Part shown: in pieces, positions 36,034-45,328 of the stretch
How the letters are laid out: every line of letters begins with the position of its first letter
How positions within the stretch are numbered: position 1 is the stretch's first letter
NCBI RefSeq assembly: GCF_000027145.1
Contig: NC_013891.1
Span: forward strand, 2,108,001-2,172,000
Direction: 5' to 3'
Length of the DNA stretch: 64,000 nucleotides
Source of the DNA: Listeria seeligeri serovar 1/2b str. SLCC3954
GTDB taxonomy: Bacteria; Bacillota; Bacilli; Lactobacillales; Listeriaceae
The notes under the pieces: generated by a model
The model's input: the letters and a program-made list of their open reading frames with translations, nothing else
The model's database searches: none
What the model was told of the DNA's origin: nothing
Translations under genes and position numbers: made by a program

Positions 36034-36073
36034 CATCACAACTTGTCTTTTAACAGAAAGATTTATTGTGATG
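36034..36073. promoter_or_regulatory. hairpin upstream of the PTS operon
   Basis: 8-bp perfect stem (CATCACAA/TTGTGATG) with further partial pairing outside and T-rich tracts on both strands. It lies between the pdxR terminator and the regulator start at 35974. Either a second terminator for pdxR or an operator/attenuator for the PTS operon. Confidence 0.5.
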
Positions 36074-36155
36074 AGTCTTTTTTCCGGGTCACTTTTCATT
36101 ATAAAATAGAAGCATTTGGAGGAATAGATGGAAAGCGAATGAAGACAATAAAAAA

Positions 36156-36171
36156 CCCCCAAATTTTTGGG
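36156..36171 (-). terminator. weak terminator of pdxR
   Basis: Short stem (CCCAAA/TTTGGG) with T6 on the minus strand, 7 bp after the pdxR stop. The loop is only 2 nt, so pairing must be partial. Confidence 0.5.
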
Positions 36172-36177
36172 AGTTCG

Positions 36178-37608
36178 CTAGTTTTCAGTTACTATTTTTT
36201 TTATTATCTGCGCAACTTGGAATGCTTCTTTTTGATTCAATCTAGCATAAGTGACTCGAATGATTGTTTCTTTTACACCGAACAAAAATCCTGGCATAAT
36301 CAGTAAATCATTATTCGCAAAAATATCGAAATCACGAATCGAGCGAAATTCCATCGGTAGGCTAATCCATAAATGAAAGCCCCCTGCTGGTTTATTGTAG
36401 ATGAGCTCATTTGGTAAGGTTTCTTCTAGTGCTCTAATCAGAAAGTCCCTGCGCTCCATCAAAATTTGCTGCAATTGTTTTACATGGGCGTCATATCCAG
36501 TAGTATTAAGTACGGCACTTGCTAACACTTGTGGAAAAATACTTAAACCAAAATCCATTTCATTTCTAGCGAGTGCGAGTCGTTCGATTACTGCGGCTGG
36601 ACCGATTAGCCAACCAATGCGTGTCGTTGATCCCATGATTTTTGAAAGCGAACCAATATATAAAACATTGTCTTTATCTAGTTGTTTGAGTGGCACAGGG
36701 ATATTTTTGTCTAACGCAGCAAGTTCAGAAAATGGGTCATCTTCCACAATCGGGATTTGCAAATGAGCGCAAACTTTTACGAGTTCTTTTCTCCTTTGCA
36801 AACTCATTACTAGTCCAGTTGGATTTTGAAATGTCGGATTAACAAAAACCATTTTTACGCGATGCTTATGATATAAATCTTTTAACTCAGAAATAATAAC
36901 TCCTTCTGAATCCATTGGTAATGCGAAAATCCTTAAACCTGCTGATTGAAATAATGATAAGGAATAAAAATAAGAAGGTGATTCAATCGCAACGGCATCC
37001 CCTGGTTTTAATAAGCATTGCGTAATCAGGAATAAAGCTTGTTGCGCACCAGATGTAATCAAGATTTGTTCGGGTCTAACATTTAAGTCATATGCCGCCC
37101 TCATTTGTTTCTCAATTGTTTCTCGAAGTGGCTGATAACCCGCCGCATCTTCTAACTGTTCTTCCGCAATAAAAGACTGCCATGAACGGCTTGGGGTTTC
37201 TAATTTTGGAGTCATTTCAAGTGGAAGCTCACCGGTCGAAGCATCAATTATTTTATCCGAGTGATGCTTTTCGATTATTCCCGTTTGACGAACATAAGGT
37301 ACAGTTGGTGTAAATCCGCCTTGGGTCAAATAGTGCCGCCAATTCGTAGACTGACCTGCAAAAAGCCCCCATTTTTCCGCGTTAACAGTCGTACCGCTTC
37401 CTTGTTTTCGAACAATGACTGCTCTCGAAGTTAATTCGTCAAGCGCACGTACGACAGTAGAACGATTTACTCCAAACAAAGCAGCAAGTTTTCTTTCTGA
37501 TGGTAATTTTTCTTCAGGCAAAAGTTCACCGTTCATGATTTTCGTTTCAATTAAATCAACAATTTGTAAGTAAATCGGTAATTTTGAGTCAGAATTTAGC
37601 TGCCACAT
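36178..37608 (-). CDS. pdxR: MocR-type regulator PdxR
   Basis: 476 residues. N-terminal GntR-like winged helix (about 1-75, '[20 protein letters not shown]') fused to an aminotransferase-like domain with the PLP-binding Lys in '[16 protein letters not shown]'. In L. monocytogenes PdxR activates pdxST when PLP is short and represses itself. Divergent from pdxS, with a clear dyad between them. Confidence 0.95.
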   Translation of the reverse strand: MWQLNSDSKLPIYLQIVDLIETKIMNGELLPEEKLPSERKLAALFGVNRSTVVRALDELTSRAVIVRKQGSGTTVNAEKWGLFAGQSTNWRHYLTQGGFTPTVPYVRQTGIIEKHHSDKIIDASTGELPLEMTPKLETPSRSWQSFIAEEQLEDAAGYQPLRETIEKQMRAAYDLNVRPEQILITSGAQQALFLITQCLLKPGDAVAIESPSYFYSLSLFQSAGLRIFALPMDSEGVIISELKDLYHKHRVKMVFVNPTFQNPTGLVMSLQRRKELVKVCAHLQIPIVEDDPFSELAALDKNIPVPLKQLDKDNVLYIGSLSKIMGSTTRIGWLIGPAAVIERLALARNEMDFGLSIFPQVLASAVLNTTGYDAHVKQLQQILMERRDFLIRALEETLPNELIYNKPAGGFHLWISLPMEFRSIRDFDIFANNDLLIMPGFLFGVKETIIRVTYARLNQKEAFQVAQIIKKIVTEN

Positions 37609-37629
37609 TCATTTATCCCTCCCATTAAA

Positions 37630-37655
37630 ATTGGATGGAGAATTTAACATCCAAT
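37630..37655. promoter_or_regulatory. candidate PdxR operator
   Basis: Perfect 8-bp inverted repeat ATTGGATG-N10-CATCCAAT in the pdxR-pdxS gap, centred about 20 bp upstream of the pdxS -35. Its position suits an activator of pdxS that also represses pdxR. Binding inferred. Confidence 0.65.
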
Positions 37656-37662
37656 TGGCCGT

Positions 37663-37690
37663 TTGTAAGAAATGGCTTTTAGCTTATCAT
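37663..37690 (+). promoter_or_regulatory. pdxST promoter
   Basis: TTGTAA, 16-nt spacer, TATCAT, directly downstream of the dyad. The weak -35 is consistent with a need for activation. Confidence 0.6.
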
Positions 37691-37732
37691 AATAATCAGG
37701 TAAATTCAATTAAGTTGATGGAGGTTGTTAAT

Positions 37733-38620
37733 ATGGAGAAAAAAGTTGGTACAGATAGAGTAAAACGTGGTATGGCGCAAATGCAAAAAGGTGGCGTCAT
37801 TATGGATGTAGTAAATGCGGAACAAGCAAAAATCGCTGAAGCTGCTGGTGCAGTTGCTGTCATGGCGCTTGAACGTGTTCCTTCCGATATCCGTGCAGCG
37901 GGTGGAGTAGCTCGTATGGCTGACCCTCGTATTGTTGAAGACGTGATGAATGCCGTTTCAATTCCAGTTATGGCAAAAGCAAGAATTGGTCATATAACCG
38001 AAGCTCGTGTTTTAGAAGCAATGGGTGTTGATTATATTGATGAAAGTGAAGTATTAACCCCTGCTGATGACGAATTCCATTTGTTAAAATCAGATTTTAC
38101 TGTTCCATTCGTATGTGGTTGCCGTGATATCGGTGAAGCGTTGCGTCGAATTGGTGAAGGAGCCGCGATGCTTCGTACTAAAGGGGAACCTGGAACTGGA
38201 AATATCGTGGAAGCTGTCCGTCATATGCGCCAAGTAAACGGTCAAATCCGCCAAATTGCTGGTATGACAGATGATGAATTAATGGTTGCAGCAAAGAATT
38301 TCGGTGCTCCTTATGAATTAATCAAAGAAATTAAAACACTTGGTAAGCTTCCAGTTGTTAATTTTGCTGCTGGTGGAATTGCTACTCCGGCTGATGCAGC
38401 TCTAATGATGGAACTCGGAGCTGATGGTGTTTTCGTAGGTTCTGGTATTTTCAAATCCGATAACCCAGCTAAATTTGCCAATGCGATTGTCCAAGCAACT
38501 ACTTACTATACGGATTATGAATTAATCGGCAAACTTTCTAAAGAGTTAGGTTCACCGATGAAAGGAATCGAAATGTCCCGCCTTAATCCAGAAGATCGCA
38601 TGCAAGATCGGAGTTTTTAA
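37733..38620 (+). CDS. pdxS: pyridoxal 5'-phosphate synthase subunit PdxS
   Basis: 295 residues, TIM barrel. The active-site Lys in '[16 protein letters not shown]' (about 82) and the phosphate loop '[11 protein letters not shown]' (Lys nearby about 150) identify the family. Makes PLP from ribose 5-phosphate, glyceraldehyde 3-phosphate and ammonia supplied by PdxT. ATG at 37733 with GGAGG 8 nt upstream; upstream in-frame codons are rejected. Confidence 0.98.
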   Translation: MEKKVGTDRVKRGMAQMQKGGVIMDVVNAEQAKIAEAAGAVAVMALERVPSDIRAAGGVARMADPRIVEDVMNAVSIPVMAKARIGHITEARVLEAMGVDYIDESEVLTPADDEFHLLKSDFTVPFVCGCRDIGEALRRIGEGAAMLRTKGEPGTGNIVEAVRHMRQVNGQIRQIAGMTDDELMVAAKNFGAPYELIKEIKTLGKLPVVNFAAGGIATPADAALMMELGADGVFVGSGIFKSDNPAKFANAIVQATTYYTDYELIGKLSKELGSPMKGIEMSRLNPEDRMQDRSF

Positions 38621-38621
38621 T

Positions 38622-39188
38622 ATGAAAACAATTGGTGTTCTTGCGATTCAAGGAGCTGTTGATGAACATGTGCGCATGATTGAATCTGCTGGTGCTCTTC
38701 CTAAAAAAGTAAAACATGCAAGTGATTTAGCTGAACTTGATGGCCTTATTTTACCAGGTGGAGAAAGTACGACGATGCGCAAAATAATGAAGCATTACGA
38801 CTTAATGGAACCTGTCAGAGCATTTGCGAAAGATGGGAAAGCAATTTTTGGTACTTGTGCTGGACTTGTTCTTTTATCAAAAGAAATTGAGAGCGGCGAA
38901 GAAAGTTTAGGCCTTATTGACGCAACTGCTGTCCGCAATGGCTTTGGACGTCAGAAAGAAAGTTTTGAAGCGGAATTACCTGTCGAAGTATTTGGATCAA
39001 CTTCTTTTGAAGCAGTATTCATCCGCGCTCCTTATTTAACAGCGCCAAGCAAAAATGTCACTGTGCTAGCAACGATGGATGATAGGATTGTAGCAGCAAG
39101 ACAAGATAAAATATTAGTAACCGCCTTCCACCCTGAATTAACAGATGATAATCGCTGGATGCGTTACTTTTTAGAAAAAATCGTATAA
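38622..39188 (+). CDS. pdxT: PLP synthase glutaminase subunit PdxT
   Basis: 188 residues, class I glutamine amidotransferase. Nucleophile Cys in 'FGTCAGLVLL' (about 79), 'LPGGESTTMRK' oxyanion region and His-Glu in 'AFHPELTDD'. Supplies ammonia to PdxS. One base after the pdxS stop; coupled. Confidence 0.98.
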   Translation: MKTIGVLAIQGAVDEHVRMIESAGALPKKVKHASDLAELDGLILPGGESTTMRKIMKHYDLMEPVRAFAKDGKAIFGTCAGLVLLSKEIESGEESLGLIDATAVRNGFGRQKESFEAELPVEVFGSTSFEAVFIRAPYLTAPSKNVTVLATMDDRIVAARQDKILVTAFHPELTDDNRWMRYFLEKIV

Positions 39189-39223
39189 AAAAACAGTAGA
39201 CTCACGCGAGTCTACTGTTTTTT
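39187..39223. terminator. bidirectional terminator between pdxST and pta
   Basis: Perfect 16-bp stem (AAAAAACAGTAGACTC and complement) with 4-nt loop, T-tracts on both strands. Confidence 0.95.
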
Positions 39224-39228
39224 GCTAA

Positions 39229-40206
39229 TTATTTGTTTACTGCTTGAGCGGCAGTAATTAGTGTTAAATTATAAACATCGTCTGTATTACAGCCACGAGA
39301 CAAGTCATTAACTGGTGCATTTAAGCCTTGTAAAATTGGGCCAACTGCTTCAAAATTACCTAAACGTTGCGCAATTTTGTAACCAATATTTCCTGCTTCT
39401 AGACTTGGGAAAATAAATACGTTTGCATCCCCTTTAATAACAGAACCTGGTGCTTTTTTCTCTGCAACAGTAGGAACAAATGCAGCGTCAAATTGGAATT
39501 CGCCATCAAGTGTAAGTTCTGACGCTTTTTCTTTTGCAAGTGCAGTTGCTTCTACAACTTTTTCTGTCTCATCGGATTTTGCAGAACCTTTTGTTGAGAA
39601 ACTTAACATGGCAACACGTGGATCAATGCCAAAAATTGCCGCCGTTTCCGCACTTACAATAGCGTTCTCAGCTAAGTCTGCTGCAACTGGTGCGATATTG
39701 ATTGCTACATCACTGAATAAGTAGCGTTCTTCCCCACGAACCATAATCATTGCCCCAGCCACTTTACTTACACCTGGTTTTGTTTTAATAATTTGTAGTG
39801 CTGGACGAACTGTGTCGCCTGTAGAATGAGCTGCACCACTTACTAATCCTTCTGCTTTACCTGTGTATACAAGCATAGTTCCAAAATAGTTTGGATCTGC
39901 AAGCATTTTACGAGCAGCTTCTTCAGTTGCTTTACCTTTACGGCGTTCCACAAATGCAGCCACTAATTCATCAAAAAGTGGATCAGTTGCAGGTTCGTGA
40001 ATAGCGATTCCTTCAACAGAAACACCAATTTCTTTCGCTACTGCTTCTACTTCGCTTTTATTTCCAAGTAAAATCGGTGTAACAATGTTTTCTTTTTTTA
40101 GACGTGCAGCTGCTCCGACGATACGTTCATCCGTACCTTCTGGAAGTACAATGCGCACGTTTTTCCCAGTAACTTGTCCTTTAATCGTAGTAAATAAATC
40201 ACTCAT
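39229..40206 (-). CDS. pta: phosphate acetyltransferase
   Basis: 325 residues, short (single-domain) Pta type. Signature region 'LVSGAAHSTGDTVRPALQII' and C-terminal 'GLNAPVNDLSRGCNTDDVY'. Interconverts acetyl-CoA and acetyl phosphate in the acetate overflow pathway. Alone on its transcript; a GGAGGAAAATAACAC context precedes the ATG. Confidence 0.97.
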   Translation of the reverse strand: MSDLFTTIKGQVTGKNVRIVLPEGTDERIVGAAARLKKENIVTPILLGNKSEVEAVAKEIGVSVEGIAIHEPATDPLFDELVAAFVERRKGKATEEAARKMLADPNYFGTMLVYTGKAEGLVSGAAHSTGDTVRPALQIIKTKPGVSKVAGAMIMVRGEERYLFSDVAINIAPVAADLAENAIVSAETAAIFGIDPRVAMLSFSTKGSAKSDETEKVVEATALAKEKASELTLDGEFQFDAAFVPTVAEKKAPGSVIKGDANVFIFPSLEAGNIGYKIAQRLGNFEAVGPILQGLNAPVNDLSRGCNTDDVYNLTLITAAQAVNK

Positions 40207-40436
40207 GTGTTATTTTCCTCCATTAATATAAAATGTTATAGATACTATTTTACTATAAAAACAAGTAACTTGATAGGTAAAAACCGATTAAAAACAGCTC
40301 TGGCACTTATTTCCGTGTATCAATACAGACGTAAAAAGGCATGACAATAAGACGAAAGAGCTATCTGAAGTTCAGAAACTTTTTTGCTGTTATACCATAC
40401 TTTTTTGTCGTTTAACTAATTAAATCCAAAAAAAGC

Positions 40437-40465
40437 TTCATATTAAATTCCATTCGTGATAAAAT
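40437..40465 (+). promoter_or_regulatory. feo promoter
   Basis: TTCATA, 17-nt spacer, TAAAAT with a TGA extended -10. The Fur box starts about 10 bp downstream. Confidence 0.55.
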
Positions 40466-40475
40466 GAACATAGTT

Positions 40476-40494
40476 GATAATGATTATCATATTC
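40476..40494 (+). promoter_or_regulatory. Fur box upstream of feoA
   Basis: GATAATGATTATCATATTC matches the 19-bp Fur consensus at 17 positions. It covers the start of the feo transcript, so iron-loaded Fur should block it. Confidence 0.92.
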
Positions 40495-40527
40495 ATTACA
40501 TAATTTAAAAAGGAGGCCTGTTTGCTT

Positions 40528-40755
40528 ATGCAATTAAATGAAACTGCCATTGGTGATAAAGTTTGTATTTCAGAATTAAAACTAGAAAACGCGATGCTTA
40601 AACGTCGCCTACTCGCGCTCGGCTGTGACGAAGGTTGTGAAATTTGTATCAAACAAAAAGGTTTATTTGGCGGACCATGTACTTTTGAAACAAAGGGGCA
40701 ATATATTAGTATTAGGCAATGTGATGCTTGTGCCATTATGGTGGAACGCCGATGA
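40528..40755 (+). CDS. feoA: ferrous iron transport protein FeoA
   Basis: 75 residues, SH3-like. '[20 protein letters not shown]' is the typical FeoA core. Small cytosolic partner of FeoB. ATG at 40528 with AGGAGG 11 nt upstream; a TTG at 40522 at 5 nt spacing is possible. The stop overlaps the feoB start. Confidence 0.93.
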   Translation: MQLNETAIGDKVCISELKLENAMLKRRLLALGCDEGCEICIKQKGLFGGPCTFETKGQYISIRQCDACAIMVERR

Positions 40756-42746
40756 GCCAAAATACGTTTTGTTTACTTGGAAATCCTAATACAGGAAAAA
40801 CCTCTTTATTTAATGCACTAACTGGCTCTTATGAATACGTTGGGAACTGGAGCGGCGTCACAGTTGAAAAGAAAGTCGGTACTTTACGATCCAAAACGGG
40901 AAAATTAATTGATTTGCCAGGCATTTATGATTTAAACCCGATTTCACGTGACGAAACAGTGGTCACCCGTTTTTTATTAGAAGAAAAATTTGATTGCATG
41001 CTAAATATTGTCGATTCCTCGCAAATTGAACGAAACTTAAATTTAACGATTCAATTGCTTGAGTTTGGCGCGCCTGTTGTTATGGGACTAAATATGATTG
41101 ATGTCGCAGCAGGTCGAGGCATTCATTTAAACATTCAAAATCTTGCTAAAAAACTCCGGATCCCGATTCTACCAGTCGTTGCTAGATCTGGCAAAGGAAC
41201 CGATGATATTTTAACGACATTATCCGAAAAACACGTCGCACCAGCGATTCCACTAGTTTTACCGTACGGGCAACTAGCTGAAAAAGCCATTAGCGACATT
41301 CAAAATTTAACAAAAGATTTAATCCCTGCAAAACAGTCTCGGTGGCTGGCTGTACAATTTCTTTCAAAAAATGAAGTTACGGAAGAATTCTTAGCAACGA
41401 ATTATGTTTTTGAACAACTTGTTTCCATTCGAAGTCAGCTCGAGGAAGCGCTTGATGGCAAACTAGAAAATCATTTTCACCAAGTTCGTGTTACTTATAT
41501 TCAAGATATTTGTTTGACTTCCGTTGAATACACACGTACTTCTGATATCCCGCTATCTGACAAACTAGATAAAATTTTCACGCATAAATGGTTAGGAATT
41601 CCCATTTTCTTAGGGATTATGTGGTTGATTTTCCAAATAACCTTTACTTGGGTTGGCGCACCGCTATCTGACTTAATTGACGGCTTTATCGGCGGCACGT
41701 TTACTGACTTTGTTACCTCATTTTTAACTACGATTGGTGCATCTGGTTTTATTATTGACTTGATTGCGGATGGAATTATCGCTGGTGTTGGTGGCGTTCT
41801 CGTTTTTGTTCCGCAAATTTTAGTTATTTTTTTCTTCATATCTGTCCTAGAAGATTCCGGTTATATGGCGCGAATTGCCGTTGTGATGGACCGTATCATG
41901 GAAATGTTTGGTCTTAACGGAAAAGCATTTATCCCAATGATTATTGGTTTTGGTTGTAATGTTCCTGGAATTATGGCAGCAAGATCCATCGAGGAATCCA
42001 AAGAACGTATGCTCACAATTCTTGTTTCTCCTTTTATGTCATGTTCGGCACGCCTTCCAGTATATGCACTTTTCGTTGGCGTATTCTTTGAGCAGTATCA
42101 GGCGCTGGTCGTTCTTTCACTATATGTCATTGGTATTTTAATGGCGCTAATCGTCACTAAGATTCTTTCTAAAACACTGCTTAAAAAAGATAATTCCGTG
42201 TTTGTAGTAGAGCTACCACCTTACCGTCTTCCTTCACTAAGAACTTTATGGCGTAGCACTTGGGAAAAAGGAAAAGGATTTTTACGCAAAGCAGGAACAT
42301 TTATTTTTGCCGGTTCGGTGATTATTTGGTTACTCAATTATGCTGGTCCATCTGGTTTTGGCGTTCCGATGGGAGAAAGTTTCTTAGCAATTATCGGCGG
42401 CGTCCTTGCACCACTACTCGTTCCACTTGGATTTGGAACTTGGCAAGCTGGAGCAACACTGATTCCCGGATTTTTAGCAAAAGAAGTGGTTGTTTCCACG
42501 ATGGCAATCATTTACGCAGTTGGTGAAAGTTCGATGGGGAGTGTCGTTAGTACTTTCTATACCCCGCTATCCGCTTATTGCTTTATGCTATTTATTCTTT
42601 TATACATTCCTTGTCTGGCAACGGTTGCTGCAATTCGAAAAGAAACTAGTTCGTGGAAATGGACCGCATTCTCTGTCGCCTATCCACTCGTAACTGCGTA
42701 TGTACTTGTATTTCTTGTCTATCAAATTGGTAGTTTGTTCGTTTAA
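40752..42746 (+). CDS. feoB: ferrous iron transporter FeoB
   Basis: 664 residues. N-terminal G domain with P-loop '[14 protein letters not shown]' and '[10 protein letters not shown]'; then about nine membrane helices with two Gate motifs ('[13 protein letters not shown]', '[16 protein letters not shown]' with conserved Cys). GTP-dependent Fe2+ uptake. ATG at 40752 overlaps feoA as ATGA. Confidence 0.97.
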   Translation: MSQNTFCLLGNPNTGKTSLFNALTGSYEYVGNWSGVTVEKKVGTLRSKTGKLIDLPGIYDLNPISRDETVVTRFLLEEKFDCMLNIVDSSQIERNLNLTIQLLEFGAPVVMGLNMIDVAAGRGIHLNIQNLAKKLRIPILPVVARSGKGTDDILTTLSEKHVAPAIPLVLPYGQLAEKAISDIQNLTKDLIPAKQSRWLAVQFLSKNEVTEEFLATNYVFEQLVSIRSQLEEALDGKLENHFHQVRVTYIQDICLTSVEYTRTSDIPLSDKLDKIFTHKWLGIPIFLGIMWLIFQITFTWVGAPLSDLIDGFIGGTFTDFVTSFLTTIGASGFIIDLIADGIIAGVGGVLVFVPQILVIFFFISVLEDSGYMARIAVVMDRIMEMFGLNGKAFIPMIIGFGCNVPGIMAARSIEESKERMLTILVSPFMSCSARLPVYALFVGVFFEQYQALVVLSLYVIGILMALIVTKILSKTLLKKDNSVFVVELPPYRLPSLRTLWRSTWEKGKGFLRKAGTFIFAGSVIIWLLNYAGPSGFGVPMGESFLAIIGGVLAPLLVPLGFGTWQAGATLIPGFLAKEVVVSTMAIIYAVGESSMGSVVSTFYTPLSAYCFMLFILLYIPCLATVAAIRKETSSWKWTAFSVAYPLVTAYVLVFLVYQIGSLFV

Positions 42747-42760
42747 GGAGGATGTTTTAA

Positions 42761-42934
42761 GTGAGTATTATCGTTAACTTATTGCTCGGTGGCGCCATTT
42801 TTGGCTATACCATTTACGCAATTATAAAATTTGTAAAACGTAGCAAAGAAGGAAAATGTGGCGGCTGCGAGTTGGAAAAAGCTTGTAACTGCGAATCCGA
42901 AGAACATACTAATTTGGATCATATATTTAAATGA
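42761..42934 (+). CDS. FeoB-associated Cys-rich small membrane protein
   Basis: 57 residues, below the usual size cutoff. GTG at 42761, with AAGGAGG 8 nt upstream, 14 bp after the feoB stop. One membrane helix (about 3-25), a basic stretch, then Cys at 33, 36, 42 and 44 in 'GKCGGCELEKACNC'. This matches the small Cys-rich proteins that follow feoB in Firmicutes (FeoC-like position), which may bind iron or an Fe-S cluster. The operon ends at the hairpin that follows. Confidence 0.85.
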   Translation: MSIIVNLLLGGAIFGYTIYAIIKFVKRSKEGKCGGCELEKACNCESEEHTNLDHIFK

Positions 42935-42935
42935 A

Positions 42936-42975
42936 AAAGAAGAGCTGAATGGATTTCATTCGGCTCTTCTTTTTT
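42936..42975 (+). terminator. feo operon terminator
   Basis: 16-bp stem with one G-U pair (AAAGAAGAGCTGAATG), 5-nt loop, then T6. Confidence 0.93.
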
Positions 42976-42984
42976 ATGACCTTT

Positions 42985-43335
42985 TTAGTCATTTACTTTA
43001 ATTATTTTTATCACGTACTTGGCATTTATTTGAGCTGGAGAAGTTTCTTGGACGTTATAATCTTCTGCTAGTTGAATTTTAACTTTATCATTTTCACTTA
43101 TATCGGTTAATTTAATTTTTGCACCATCTTCAATATAATATTTATCAGCTATTTGAAATCTGATCCCATCAGTACTTGGCTCAGTTCCTTCTTCCTGAAA
43201 ATCTTTAATCAATATCGAACCAGTTTCCACCTTTTCAACTACACCACTAGCTTCGACAATTGATTCTTTTGCCGGAGGGGGCGAACAAGCAGTCAAAACT
43301 AGTAATAACAAAACAACGCTGCAAATTTTTTTCAT
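42985..43335 (-). CDS. small lipoprotein, DUF3221-like
   Basis: 116 residues with lipobox Leu-Thr-Ala-Cys (Cys near residue 17). The mature domain is a single beta-rich unit ('ASGVVEKVETGSILIKDFQE'; 'ISENDKVKIQLAED'), like the other small lipoprotein at 14857. Located outside the membrane; function unknown. Confidence 0.78.
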   Translation of the reverse strand: MKKICSVVLLLLVLTACSPPPAKESIVEASGVVEKVETGSILIKDFQEEGTEPSTDGIRFQIADKYYIEDGAKIKLTDISENDKVKIQLAEDYNVQETSPAQINAKYVIKIIKVND

Positions 43336-43365
43336 TAGCTTACTCCTGTATCTTAATATAATTGT

Positions 43366-44217
43366 TTAGATTTTAGGCTTAATCATCACTTCGACAATTT
43401 CATACGGATTTCCTAATCGCGGAAAGGCTTTTTGGTGAAAACTTCCTGCACCAAGTCCCGCAGAAATAATCATTGTCTTGCCATCTTTCGTATGTTCACC
43501 ATAAACATAATCAGGTAAAATTAGTCGCTGTGGGCCTGGAGCAATCGCACCTATATTAGTAAACGGGATTCGCACAATTCCGCCGTGCGTATGTCCGCTT
43601 AACGTTAAATCAAAATCATTAGCCACATATAGCTCAAAATAATCCGGCATATGGGAAAGTAATACTTGATAATAGGCTGGATTCTGTTGCTTTTTAATTT
43701 CTGCCAAACCTTCTTTATAATAAGGATAATCGTAAGCTAGATTGGCACTACTGCGCAATCCCGACATTTGAAATTTTTGTCCATCAACATCAATTGTCAC
43801 CGTTTTATCTTCTAAGTTAATTACACCTGCTTCTTCTAAAAAAGGTTTGTAATCATCTTCGTACGCATTTTCAACATCATACTCATGATTCCCCGGCGAA
43901 AAATAAACTGGGGCAATTTTTGTTAATTGCTTAATCAAAGACTTTGGTATGCTATCTCCTTGTTTATCAAACAAGTCTCCTGTAATCGCAATGACATCCG
44001 GCTTTAATTCCGAAACTTTCGAGACCAACTTGCTATTGTTATCGCCAAATTCACTAAAATGCAAATCTGATAATTGCACAAGTTTTATTTCTTTTGCTAT
44101 TTTGTCTGAAGTCACCTCATATTGCTTGACAGTTAACCTTGTCCCAGCAAACCAACCCACAACAAGCAAAATCGAAATAACGCCAAACACAATAATCAGC
44201 TTCTTTTTCCAAGTCAT
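43366..44217 (-). CDS. membrane-anchored metallophosphoesterase (YkuE/YaeI type)
   Basis: 283 residues. N-terminal membrane helix (about 5-24), then a calcineurin-like domain with metal motifs 'LSDLHFSEFGDN', 'ITGDLFDKQGD', 'GNHEYDVENA', 'LLSHMPDYF' and 'SGHTHGG'. Faces outside; relatives act on lipids or UDP-sugars. ATG at 44217 with GAGGTG upstream is preferred to 44241. About 30 bp upstream of a lipoprotein gene, probably one operon. Confidence 0.88.
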   Translation of the reverse strand: MTWKKKLIIVFGVISILLVVGWFAGTRLTVKQYEVTSDKIAKEIKLVQLSDLHFSEFGDNNSKLVSKVSELKPDVIAITGDLFDKQGDSIPKSLIKQLTKIAPVYFSPGNHEYDVENAYEDDYKPFLEEAGVINLEDKTVTIDVDGQKFQMSGLRSSANLAYDYPYYKEGLAEIKKQQNPAYYQVLLSHMPDYFELYVANDFDLTLSGHTHGGIVRIPFTNIGAIAPGPQRLILPDYVYGEHTKDGKTMIISAGLGAGSFHQKAFPRLGNPYEIVEVMIKPKI

Positions 44218-44255
44218 TTTTTCACCTCTATGCTGTCTCATTTTTCACCAAAAAA

Positions 44256-44282
44256 GGCTCTGCTGTATGAAACAGCAAAGCC
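44256..44282 (-). terminator. manA terminator
   Basis: 11-bp stem with one mismatch (GGCTTTGCTGT) and T6 on the minus strand after the manA stop. Confidence 0.85.
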
Positions 44283-44291
44283 CTCATTTCA

Positions 44292-45248
44292 TTACTTAAC
44301 AGGTGGATTAGAGACAATCGCTGTGATTTTACCAGCTATTTCCCAAGTTTTCACATCATTTGGTAAAACAAAATGGTCACCTTTTTTTATAGTTTGTTCG
44401 TTACCAGCAATTGTAAGTACTGCTTCTCCGTCTAAAATACTAACTAACGTGTAAGGCGCTTTTGCTGTGAATTCAGCAGCCCCATCCACTTTCCATTTGA
44501 AGACACTGAAGAAATCATTGGAAACAAAAGTGGTTTCTGTCAAACCGCCACGTGTTTCAGTTTTGATATCTAGTTTCGCATCAACATGGGGAGCGGTTGT
44601 TACATCAATTGCTTTATCTAAGTGTAATTCGCGTAAGTTTCCTTCTGCATCTTTACGGTCATAATCATATACCCGGTAAGTGGTGTCTGAGCTTTGTTGC
44701 GTTTCAAGAACTAATGTCCCTGTTCCAAGCGCATGAATCGTACCACTAGGAACATAATAAAATTCGCCCGGTTTAATTGCCACTTTACGGAGTAGTTTGT
44801 CCCATTCACCATTTTTAGCCCAACTCGCAAATTCCTCTTTGCTAGCTGCTTTATGTCCATAAATTAATTCAGCACCCGGAGCACAGTCAATGATATACCA
44901 GCATTCTGTTTTGCCTAGTTCGCCATTTTCGTGTGTTTTTGCATACTCATCATTTGGATGTACTTGAACCGAAAGATCGGTATTTGCATCTAAAATCTTC
45001 GTTAAAAGTGGAAAAACAGCTTCTGTCGGATTTCCAAAAAGTGCTGGATTTTCTTTCCATAACTCTGCTAACGTTTTCCCTTTAAATTCACCGTTTTTAA
45101 TTACGGAAGGACCATTTGGATGCGCGGAAATCGCCCAGTCTTCACCAGTCGTATCAGACGGGATGTCATAACCAAAGTAATCATGTAATTTCGTTCCACC
45201 CCAAATTCGATCTTGGAAAACAGGGTTTAAAAATAGTGCTTCTGTCAT
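44292..45248 (-). CDS. manA: mannose-6-phosphate isomerase (class I)
   Basis: 318 residues, cupin fold. Zn ligands in 'SVQVHPNDEYA', Glu in 'GKTECWYII' and His in 'YVPSGTIHALGTG'. Interconverts mannose-6-P and fructose-6-P. The ATG at 45248 has GGAGG about 10 nt upstream; a TTG at 45254 is also possible. Monogenic. Confidence 0.96.
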   Translation of the reverse strand: MTEALFLNPVFQDRIWGGTKLHDYFGYDIPSDTTGEDWAISAHPNGPSVIKNGEFKGKTLAELWKENPALFGNPTEAVFPLLTKILDANTDLSVQVHPNDEYAKTHENGELGKTECWYIIDCAPGAELIYGHKAASKEEFASWAKNGEWDKLLRKVAIKPGEFYYVPSGTIHALGTGTLVLETQQSSDTTYRVYDYDRKDAEGNLRELHLDKAIDVTTAPHVDAKLDIKTETRGGLTETTFVSNDFFSVFKWKVDGAAEFTAKAPYTLVSILDGEAVLTIAGNEQTIKKGDHFVLPNDVKTWEIAGKITAIVSNPPVK

Positions 45249-45328
45249 TATCAACTTACCTCCATTCCAGCTTTTTGCGCTGGGTTTTGTCTCTTAAAAG
45301 TATATACTAATAACGGGGAAGATGCTAG

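Larger units (their letters stand above)
40207..40527. other. intergenic region between pta and feoA
   Basis: 321 bp without a gene. The right third carries the feo promoter and Fur box. The middle (about 40290-40400) has a weak pairing AGCTCT / AGAGCT about 85 bp apart and a small stem AAGTT/AACTT followed by six T, which could be an unrecognised RNA or remnant, but I see no known riboswitch. The left end would hold the pta promoter. Confidence 0.5.

Noticed and set aside
36025-36306. 93-codon plus-strand frame across the pdxR 3' end
   Set aside because: It overlaps pdxR antisense, contains the pdxR terminator and lacks a binding site.
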